From Stenopsyche tienmushanensis (Eukaryota; Arthropoda; Insecta; Trichoptera; Stenopsychidae): 64,000 bases of DNA. Within the stretch, counting starts at the first letter, position 1. Each line of letters begins with the position of its first letter. Below the pieces are notes generated by a model, which was not told the origin of the DNA, ran no database searches, and saw nothing but the letters and a program-made list of their open reading frames with translations. Made by a program: the position numbers and the translations under genes. Shown piece after piece: positions 12,101 to 24,100 of this stretch. The stretch spans positions 992,001 to 1,056,000 of the forward strand of contig WACJ01000048.1 in NCBI GenBank assembly GCA_008973525.1, in the 5' to 3' direction.

Positions 12101-15100
12101 TTATGCTAGTCGTTGATAACTGGCATCGACAATTACCCATTATATCATATTGGTCATCTTTGGCTAGTAATGTATTTTTCGCGATTTGCTTCTAGTATTT
12201 TGTTGCTCAGATTGCGTCTTAATTAAAGCACTTCAAAGCATGAAAATATAATGTATATTGTTTATAGATATAGAGTGGCGTTTTCATGCCATTTTATATC
12301 GCATTTGGTTGAAACATTGTGGTTTAACCATACTGTTCTATTGTAAGGTGCACAAATATAGTCAGGATGTATGTTTAGTAACTGAATGCATTTTCACACG
12401 TTTTGTAAATTGTTAAGTTGAAATAATATACTTGAAACACATATGTAATATATTTAAATATTAAAGGTATCGAGATTTAATCCATTATTTTTAAGCATTG
12501 AATTTAGTTTGCGACTAGAAGTAAAAATCTCAAAGCAAACGTCGCGCTTAGTAATTATTTGAGAGATGTCAAATATATATCTTTCCGATACTTGAAGTCT
12601 TCAGTCAGACTCACGGACACGGAATAACTGCCGGCGCCTTGGTGATGCTCCTTGTAAGCATCCTCCATCCAGAGCTGCCAATGTGCGATTTTGGGCTATG
12701 TGTTGCCGTTTTCGATAAAATCGGTAGCCAAGTTCTGGGTTTGCTAGTGCCGTCGTCTCATCCGTTGATTGGGGAGTTTCTTAGTTTTTCAATTTCTATT
12801 GCTTCTCGCGATTCAGATGCCAAAATTTCCTACGGTTGCTATGGTTTTTGTATGGTTTTGTTTTTCATAACATGTTTGCGTACTGCCGATTGTTATGAAG
12901 AACAATCTATTGGTTTGTTCAATGAGTGATATGATACAGGCTGAGCATTCTATCTCGTAAGATCCTTGAATTTCGTTTTTCACTTTGTTCTTTTTGTTGA
13001 ACAGGAGACTTTCTATATTTTCTTTCTTCCCAAAGATTTAGAGAAATTCAGATAGACAGTAGCCTCAGACGCGCTCAGTGATCTCCATCGTCGCATCAAG
13101 GAATCGGCTCTATTTAGTTGGCAGAAGAGACGTCTATTGTCGGCCACCATCTCTTACGTTTCTTCCTCTCGGTTAGCCATCGCCTGAGATGTCACTGGAC
13201 GTCTCAGTTCCTCACAGGATATGGGCGATTTAGGGCCTCGTTGGTTAGGTTTGGCTTTTAACAACTTCGAAGTGTTCATGAGAAAACCCGTTCATGGAGT
13301 CAAACTATGTTCTGTGGATATGTTCAGGTATGGCGTCCGATCGCGAGGTGTTCCTTTATTGTGTCAGTGGTCTGAAATTCGGACCGGTTGGACATGGAAG
13401 GACCGGTTGGTCAGAAAAGGCCCCCATGTTGTTATATTCGTCCAGAAAATTATGCTTATGCCGTGCTAACGAAGTGCTTTTAGATTCACTATATTTTTCC
13501 TTTAATGCGAGCATGAACACTAAATCCAAAAACGATATACGGATCAAATATTGACCCATTCATCTGATCACATCCTTGATAGACTATTGAGCTATTGTCA
13601 TAGATTTAAAAGTTTCATAAGTATGCTTCCACGTGCTGTGAACGCACTCGCGTGATCCAGAGAGAGTATGCCCGAATGTGTTGCGGGCAGCGCTCCATAG
13701 CACTTGAGAAACAAAGAAATAATCTGTTCATGTATCAAGTCAGAATCCAAGATGAAAAATAAAGTAACTCTTTCGTTACTAATCAGGGTCAATGCTTCAA
13801 ATAGTTAAATCTGGTGGGAATCTAATTTGAGTTATTAAAATCAGGTGATACCCCATTAATTATATTATAAAGAAGAAACTTCACCATAACAACGTGCATC
13901 ATTTAACTACCGAAATTGAAAGGCTTGTAAAAATAAACATGTATTACGTTATAAAATAATGGATTGATACCCGGTGCCCTTAACATTAAATAAAATTTGA
14001 ATGCTTATTTGATTTTAGTTAGAAAGTTGATGTTGTTAATTTTGGCTCATAATATCATGAACTTGTTGCATTTCATGGTGAGGAAATGTTTTGCCAAGAG
14101 ATCCGTAATGGATATCAAGCCTTTGTTATTAAACAGATATGGCATTTATTTAAAAGACAAATTATATATAGTGTATTTTAAATTTAGCAATCTTCATCAA
14201 TGGCAGTGTTGAAAGTATGCAAACTTTTTTGGTCCCTCAATTATATCTTGGTTTAGATTAATGTTTTTTGTTGAAAATAGCGTATACTGGTAGTTTGATA
14301 TTTTGAAAGAATCCTATTCCTAGTTTTATTGCAAAGCATAATAAGTCCAATTACGAATATACTCTTTCGATGTCACCTTGTGTAACCCTTATTTTGTAAT
14401 TTGATATTTTGATTTTATTAGTTTCAGTGATTCTGAATCATCCTCCAGCTCTGAAGACGATACAAAGATACCCAATGAGATTTACTTCGGGACGCCGGAC
14501 ATCTCGACCTACCGTCCAAAGCTGGCCGCGGTTGCCACCACAACACCAGTCTTACCAGTGATCAAACCTGTGACTACTACGCCCGGAACGGGGGAAGTCA
14601 AGAAACGAGGACGACCCAAAGGATCCTGTAATAAACCTAAACCGCCAAACCCGGTAAATTTTATTTTATATAATTTATAATTTATAGACGGTTTTTGAAC
14701 GAAATGACTGAATCATCGAATCTTAAATTTAGATCGGAGCACCTGGAACACCGACTGGAGTGCCACGTCCGCAAGTCAATCGACCGAGAGGTGGAAGCCA
14801 CGTCGGAACCTTTGCTGCTCATCCAATACGACCGTTTAAAAGAGATTTTTCTGGAATTCGATTTAGAAGGTGCGCATTTATCTAATTTGTTTTTAATATG
14901 CCGTTTAATTTTCATAAAACTAATGATTATTGTATGCTTATTGCAGGAGATTTAGTGACGACGGGCTAGATTCATCAAACATACCAAATGAAGTATATTT
15001 TGGGGATGTTCCAGTATCGATGGAAATTCTTTTTAATTACTATGATACAAACGCGGAAAGAGAAAAACAACAAATGCAGCAAAAGGTCATTTTTTTACGA

Positions 15101-18100
15101 TAATTGAAAGTAGTCATTTATTAAGCCTTTGAGCAGTATGTCTGTACATGTGACGGCTGCACTTTACTGAGCCAGATAGTGTATTGCCCTAAATTTTCCA
15201 CCACGCTTTTAATTTCGAATATATGTTATTTTTTTCTTTATATAGATACTACATAGATTTGTCAATAAGTTTTGGAAGTTAAAATAATGAAATTCAGTGG
15301 AAAATATAATATCTATACATTTTACAACAATATTATAGTGATCCAAACAGTTAAATACTCCAATTAGTAAAGCTAATGTTTGTCTGAAAAATATTTAATA
15401 TCCTACAACAAAAAATCTTCCAATTTTGGATCATTGTTTCAATATTTTTCGTGTCTTTTATAAACTTTTAAACAAGACATTATCAATATGAGAACAGTTT
15501 TGCTGAGTTCCATCATCCCTACTGTATAAAAAAAATGCCAATTGATTTATAATATCTTTATTTATGTTTAATCACTCTATGCGGTAAGAGTTTTGAGTTG
15601 TTTTCTTATGCTTTCCGAGGAAAACTGTTCAGTCTTTAAAAAACCCAACAACGCTCCCTATCGAGATGGCCACGAAAGCTTGGGTACTCGGTGGTCACGC
15701 TCTTTTCCAAATTGAGCACATGAGATGAATGTATGATAACGACGAGATGGATGTAATCCTTTCGTATGAATGGATTTTAAAGTGGCCCTCGTCATATTAT
15801 TTACTGGTTATGGTTGCACTATGATGATGATATTTTATAAGAAACAATATTTTTTCTGTGTAAAAAATAATAAACGAAATTATTTTCTGTTGCATTGAAT
15901 CTAGTGTTCAATGTCTTAATGTCAAAGTTGGAACCAGTGGAACCGTTGGAGTCCATTCTTAATTATATTGGAAATATTCTCTTTTATCTGAAATAGATCT
16001 CGTTTTAAACTTATTCTTGGAGACATTAGCTAAACATTCAACGATTCTAGCAAAATCCATAAATTCAAATACATGGTAAAATATATTTTCGATTCTCTCT
16101 TTATTTTTGCATCACAGTAAAACCTCGGTTTACGAACAGGATGCGTTCATAGTAAACTGAGCGTAAATCGAGAGTTTGTGAATATAAATTTTAATTTCAT
16201 AAACGATAAAACTACAGTATTTATATGAAATTAAAGTTTCGATTTATGAACTTTTGATTTACGCGCATGACTTTCTAAGAATGCACGTTTGCATATTAAG
16301 GTTTTACTGCATTTTCTAGCCAAAATTCTATTGATATTTTCTATTGCACTTTTGATGTTGTAATTTATCCGTTCTGTAGCTTTTTTTTATTATCTCCGTT
16401 AAAAGTTTGTCTCGAATAGTATGCCTTGAATGTTGCTATTATGTCTCAATCCGTTTGGCTGTAGTGATGATTTCGTATTTGGTGGTAGATACATGAAGTT
16501 TTTATTTATGTTTATAAAATACAATGGGATGATCGTGCGCATTGTCCAATAGTAAAACGACTTTAAATTCTGTTGCCAAATTTAGACCCTATTTTATTTT
16601 ATAAATCAAATTCAGATCTGCAGTTGTAGAGGTATGGTTTATAACTGTTGAACATTTTAACAGTCGGAATTTGGTGAGAAGGGATGTCCAAAAATGGATA
16701 GAATATTTTTTACATTTTATTAGAAAGTGATTAACAAATATCGATAATTCCAAAAACGTGCCGTTTTCTACATCAGTTTTATAGGCGAAATTTTTAATAA
16801 AGGTAGAAATTCTTCAGATTGGAAGCAAAAATGAAGATAGTTTTTTATATTGACAGAGTGAGATCAGGGGAATAAGGTGGATGCAATAGTAATTCCCATT
16901 CAAAGTCCATAATGTTTTTGATGGTATATTTTCCTGAATTCTGGATGAATTTGGTCACCAACAAATGTCGATACGCAGTTAAATGAGTTGATCAAAGTCT
17001 CACAACTAATCCATCAATGAAAAGACATTGATTTGTCTTCATCAAGTCTCATAGAACGTTGCTATCTAGTGTTTTAGGCATTCCACAACCTAATTCATCC
17101 ATCAACAAAAAAATACCCAATCGAAATCTTTCATATCATTTTCTGCATGTTTATTCGGCAACACAGTCATCTCCGTATGCACCACAAATGATTTTACAGG
17201 CACTAAAGGCAGATTTGCATTTTTTGAAAAAAAAGGGGAGTAAATGTATAGCAAAAAAAACTTAACTCTATCGGATCGGAAATTGTGATACGCATTGATG
17301 GGAAAGTCATGCCGTAAAGGTACCCCCACGCGTTTAAACATTCACAATATATTTAAACTTATTATTATATGCTATTAAGAACAGAATGAGTGCCTTGAAG
17401 TCGAAGCTCGATTGATCGCGTTGTCTTGCGAACGGGAGTTTGTTTTGATAATTAAGATACTCGCATCATTCTTATCGTTGACCAATTGTGTTATTCCCCC
17501 TTGACTGTTCTGGGAGGGCGTCATTAGCCGAGTATCTTTTGCGAGTTCTCTGGCGGAGCTGACAGAAAAGTGAATTTACATTTGAGCGTAGCGTGTATGT
17601 TCTTCGGTGTGAAAGGGTTAAGACCTTTTTTTTTAATAATTTTTCTAAACAAAGTGTAAAAATGGCACGTGTTTTTGGAAATACCGATAATATTAATTAA
17701 TATTGATTCAAAAAATTCAAACTATCAGAATCGAGACTCTTCGATATTCTATTAACGAAGCATAAAATGAAATGAAGTATAAATTTATTAATTCTATTTA
17801 AATTTTATCAGTTTAAAATTATTAGTTACGTCTTTAGAATAAATGAAAAATAAAGGTATTTCAGTATATTCCAACGTAAATAGTTTATTTGTTTGATATG
17901 ATTTGGTGTTAGCTCGTAGTATAAATTCATTTCAATAATGAAACATAATTATTTGCTCATTTTTTTCCCCTGAAATGATTACAAAAAATTACAAAATACA
18001 ATGCAATGTATGTTTCATTATATTCCGAATACCAAGTGTTAACACCATAAATGATGAACATTATTTATTAAGCGATTTATCTTTATTTAATTTTTATATT

Positions 18101-21100
18101 TAGGGAGGACAGCAAACTCCTGGAAATGTCACTTTAGTCTATTCTTCATCTGACAGTTCATCAGATGATTCATCAGATAGTGATTCGAGCGATACAGATA
18201 ATGAACCGGTAAGTTTATGCATGATCTTAGATTTAATCTTACTACCGTTTTAAAACTTTAACATGCAAACATTCTATTTTCAGCTGCACTAAGGTTGTTT
18301 ATAATTTTACGCTGCATGTGTATGTGCATTGTTTAAACTACTATATTGCACTAGTAGCTTCTGTGTATGTATATTGTCCGACTAAAAAATAGATCGTCTT
18401 TCGTTAGAAAATGAAGTGAAGTAATAATGAAGGGTGGCATACGAATATTGCTACAAAAACCTCCGTTTTTATAGAAATATTCACACCGTCTTGTATTTAT
18501 TTTATGGTATATTAACTACGTAAAAAATCCACATTAACGATATAAAATTAAATCTTCTATTAATATTAAACTGTAAATTGTTAATAAATACATAATATAA
18601 TAAATTAAACCATTTGGATACCGCAGTCTTGATTTATTTTGTGGGAATTTCATAACGAGCAATATTTCTTATTACAGATACAGGTCCCAGTGAAAAGAGG
18701 ACCTGGACGACCCCGCGGTTCCAAAACCATTAATCGTCGATCCGACGGACAGAGATTATCAGGAGGAAATAGTCCAGGTGACAAACCATTTGGCATAACA
18801 GACATGAAGAAGTTCCTTAAAATTGCTGGCATTGAATATGATTACGCTAAACTTGTTGATGGTAAATATATGAGTTTACATATGTTTACTTTTTTTCCCA
18901 TAAAAAAAACTTTTGCATAGAGAAGAATACATGAGTGCTAAGGTTGCATATTTGGATTTTTAACGCCACACAAAAATGGTCCACTGCATACTCTTAAACG
19001 GTCCATTTATGAGACCGAATACAGTGATGAAGCTTTCTCGCTATGCGAATATGTAATCTCAACGCTCATTATTTTGAACAGTCAAAATTATCGATAATTA
19101 ATTATAAATTTCTATCATTTTTTTTATAAAGTAGATTGCTATGAGAGTTTTGATAAATCTTTGATGTAGATTATTTCATTGATATGCTTGTAATTTAATG
19201 GACTGTATATATATGGTTACTTTCAAGGAAAAAATCATTAATTACAGATTTACATTTTGCTACGAAATCAATGACTTTTTCCTCGACAGTTGCAATATGT
19301 TAACTATTGTCTTGTTATGAGCAAATTGCAGGCTTTTAGCCTTAGAAATAAGTTTATTTATTTTTATAACACAACATTATTAATACATTGTTTATTCTTA
19401 ACTAAAAATAAATTGTAATATTTTGGATGAAACAATAATTTTTCATTCAAGAATTACAATTAAATAGAAGGGCTGCACTTGCCAAATTGCAATTAACAAA
19501 TACAAACCGTTGGGCATTTACACGGAATTGATTGAGTATAATTTAAAAAAATAAACTTGTGCAGACTTCTATAACGTAGTAAACATATTATTGATATTTT
19601 ATCATTTATGTTTATAAATTACTGTTCTTTTTTCTTCATATAAATTTATATTCACAAAAATATGCTTAACAATGTAATATCGGGACACGGAATATTCCAT
19701 ATTTTAATAGCTGGTATTTTACAGTAGACGTCGTAATATTTTATTTATCAATGTGCAGTGCTTAACGACGGGTTACAGAGTCTGTTAAAATCACCATTTT
19801 TAAGACTGACTGATTTGTGAATCCGCAAAATAGAAAATGTAGTGACAACAAATAAAATTGTTCGCTTTGGGAGAGTTTATAAGATCTGCTCTTTTGTGAA
19901 TAAATGCAATGAACAAAATTGCTTTGAACAATACAATTTTAACCCTTTGGGCTCCAAGATTTTTTCATAAAAGTTCTCACCAACTCCAAGCCAATTTTTG
20001 GGGGTTTATGAATAAAAAAATAGTATTTTGTTATGTAGGACGTTCATTAAGTATGTTAGGCATTTTATTTGGTTTATTAATTTTTGTAATCACGTAATGT
20101 ATGATATTTTTTGAAGAAATCTTCAGAATGAAGCGCTGATTTCCTTACGCAAGTGTCGCAAAAATATAGCATTCGCTTTTTCAGTTTCACGGTCTGAACA
20201 CACATATTCTTTATATTTTCTCACTGATCTACTATAAATAAAATGAGGACTTCCATCTAACCGTTGATCGTAATCAGTTGACGACAATCGTCCCAATTTG
20301 GACTTCGTAAAATTGTGAAAGTTGCCAATAAGTTGCATCAACAATTGTCAGCGAATTTTTTTATGATTTATTGGGTTTCTCTTTTCTTTGATTTCATATT
20401 CCTTGTATAAAATATAAGAGTTTACAATCGATGTTTCAAAAGCCCAAAAAAATAACTTCTTCCACCACTTCAGTCTTTCGCCCATATATTTAATATAATC
20501 TAAAATGACTACTGGCTTGTTTATTAACTCATCTTCATTAGATTGGTATGGGGTAGTCCTTGCTATTTTTCTCGTCGATTGGGAAGTTGATGTATGCTTT
20601 GTACTGAGTATTGTGACTATTATTTTGTCTCGCCAAGCTAATACTAAAATATCTTGTTTCCTGTATGCTATCTTTCGTCCCACAGCTAATCTTGGTTTTT
20701 TTATATGATTAGGTAAACCCTTTCTGTAGGTCATTATCGTGTCAGTGAGAAAACATTTCCTTTTCAAGAGTTCTCCAGCAAGGGTTGTATTGGTGTAAAA
20801 CCTATCCGTAAATATATGAGAGCCTTTTATGTCTTAGTTCGCTTGTTGTCGATTATTAAAAAGGTGTAGAACAAAAAATGAATAAAACGTAAAAAGTATA
20901 CGTACTATCAAAATAATATTTAATTACTGGACACAAATCATTTTCAAGATATTTACTGCGCCACAACTTGACGCAGACTATCGTTTTATGCTCTTTACCT
21001 GCACCGATTCAATTCTACTGAATCAATTATTTTCCATATTCCAGATGATAAATTAATGATTAGACAATAAGACGATATTTTTAGAGTATTCACTTGATTC

Positions 21101-24100
21101 TTACATTTAAAAAAATACCAAAATCTTATTTGAAGTTCATAAAAACTGCCCACGTGAGAAAAAACCGGTCAAACATAGTGGCTATAGGAGTTGGTGGGAA
21201 AAAATCTTTGGCCATAGGAGTCGTAAAGATTAATGTTTAAATTTGTAAAAAGTACCCATGAAACACTTGCCTAATATAACCAAAATCATTTTGAATTGCC
21301 AGATCATCCAAGCAAAACATTTCTCGATGGCAAAGGGTTAAATGTTGGGTGATAACGATTCATTGTAAATGTAAATATTATGCTACTTTTAATGAGCAGC
21401 TGATAATTTCTACAAAGCTAACATTAAACGATTAGTTACATTTTTAAGGGCTAAAAAACTACTGCAAAATATGCATTAATTGTGACAAATCACATGCTAT
21501 TTGGGTCATCATTATGTATTAGGGATACGCGAAAGTAATGTCGTTTTACCTATCAATTTTCTTATATAAAATAATTTCTTATAAGCTATGCTCTTCTCAT
21601 AAATTCTAGCGAGTTTTGACTGAAAATAATTTGAAAAGGTGGTTTTCAACCTTCCCTAAAATCCCTAAAGTTTTTAATGCGTCAATTTGGCAAGATGGTC
21701 GCGCTTTATCGTGCTGGAGAGTTGATCTCTTCACGCACTGCTGTATTTAATCCATTCATGTGTTGATACTTCTGCCGACACTCTCTTACCTTGTGCCAAT
21801 GCTTCCAACTAAATTATTCCTTGAGAATTCCACCATACACACAAAAACACTATTTTTAATGCATTGATTGCTTAGGCGTTGAAATAGCTTTTTTTATTCA
21901 CGCTCTAATAATTGTTTTTTTATCTTCATGTTTGAATAGATACCCCATTTCTCATCACCGATCACTAAATCAGCGAAGAAATGGAGCCGTTGGATCATGT
22001 TGTGTTCGATCAACATATATGGGACTTATTTTTTAATCTTATCCTACCTTAGGATTCTCTGAGTATTGGACCAGATTTTGGCGATCATATCTGATATTGA
22101 CTCTGAATTATTTCTGATATTGACATGAAAAACTTTAAAATACGTCCTTACTACTCTACGGACTGAAAGAGACTAATTTAATGCATCGATAAAACGACAT
22201 TAACTATGGGTACCCCTAATACAAGTGTTTGTGGATAACATTAATGTTTACTTAAATTTCTCGTTCCCCTGTCATGCAAATTGCTCTGTAGTGTGTTTAA
22301 ACAACTTATGATGATTTTATATTGGTTATTATCTCTTACTCAACGGTGTTTTTAAAATATCAGTCCATTGAAGCCTAGCGTAGCTTAGTTTAGCGCTGTT
22401 GAGTTTTTCTAAATTAGTGGTAAAAGATTAATAGTATTTTACATGCGAAATGGTTTTATTTTATTAAAAAAAATACGCTTCTCTTGCAGACATTTTTTTT
22501 CTCTACGTGCAAGTATTGGGTGCGTGAATACGTTCCTGCCGTTTCACCATCGGATGGCTATATAACAATTGTGTACGTATAAGCTTAAGTGGTGACGCAT
22601 CTATATTGAAGTACCTAGCCTTTAAATCAGTGTGCGTCATTCCGTTTAAGTGTACAAAAACATTTTTTTTCATAGTGTGAAATATGTCGAATTTGGTACT
22701 AAGCAAATCGTAAGTTGCGGTGAATTTTATTGCACTACTTTGTTTAAAAGAAATCTGCAGCTGAAACACGTCAAATCCTGGAAGAAGACGCATGGACGCT
22801 AAAGCGAAATATCCATAGTTCCAAGCTCATGCTCTGTATTTGGTGAGATCAGTTGGGCGCGATGTATTATGAGCTTCTTCAACCCAAACACACTATCACA
22901 AAAGATCTCTACTGAAAGCAATTGATGCGTTTGAGTCGAGCATTGAAGAAAAAGCGGCTACAATATGCCCAAAGATACAACAAGGTGATTTTACAACATG
23001 ACAATGCTTGGCCGTATGTTGCATCAGCGGTTAAAACCTGCTTGGAAACGATGAAATGAGAAGTTTTATTCTACCCGCCGTATTCTTCCGATGATTGCCA
23101 CTTATTCCGATCGATGACTCATGACCTAACTGAGCAGCAATTTACTTCTTATGAAGACATCAAAAAGTGCATTGATTTTTGGATAGCATTGATGTGGAAT
23201 TCAAATGCTGCCAGAAAAATGAGGAAAATTAGTGGCCAGCGATGGGCAATACTTCAATTGGATTGCTTTTTTATTACTCTTTTAAAATAAAGGATTTATT
23301 TTCACGAAGAAACGGCAGGAATTTATTCACATACCCAATATCATTTTTGAATTCTTAATTAGGACTCTATGAAAGGTGTTTCTTGTCTATTTTTAAAATC
23401 TAGTTTTCAATATTATGGTTATATCAGCATTATTGTGATCAATCATGGCTAATTTTTAGAATTATCATTTGGTGACGATGTGAAATTGAGATTTTTTTTC
23501 AAAAGGAACTATTTGCAGACGCACGAACTTCGCTAATGAGACAAATACTCTTTGTCGAATTCGAAAATCATTGGGATATTTTTATATCTAGATTGGAGAG
23601 TTAATGATTTTCTGCCTACGCTACTCGAGTTTATACGGACACGATGGATCTATTTAAATTTTGATTTAGTTTTTTTTTCTTTTTTCATTTTTATTTATTT
23701 GCTGTTTAAAGGTATTTCATAGATATGATTTATAAACTCTCAATCTCATACATATATACTTATACATCTATATAATGATGGATAGACATATTATAAGGAT
23801 TGCTTGAGGTTGAGTGTTTAAAGTCAATTAAAAACAAAATGTATGTACATACATGAGTATTTATAATTAGTGTCTGTGAGTGGTATTTGTAAATTGTGTT
23901 TGTGCTAGATATGTGAAGTTTTGTCAATACTTAAAAAACAATAAGTATCCTACAATTCCATACAAAATATTTCCAAGATTGAACTTGACTCATTCGCGAC
24001 GGGAGACTCATATGTGAGTCTTTTAATTCCTAACGCAAAATAAAGTATTATGTGATTCTATAAATTTTTTCCAAATTATTTTGAAAAATATCTGCTGCTA

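Larger units (their letters stand above)
15086..18103 (+). other. Intron 9 of the HIRIP3-like gene
   Basis: A 3-kb intron holding three repeats listed separately (15.6, 16.1 and 17.3 kb) and otherwise AT-rich sequence without recognisable genes. Confidence 0.6.

Noticed and set aside
12639..12929. 96-residue hydrophobic ORF in intron 6 of the HIRIP3-like gene
   Set aside because: No family similarity, no splice context linking it to the gene, and it sits in a repeat-bearing patch.
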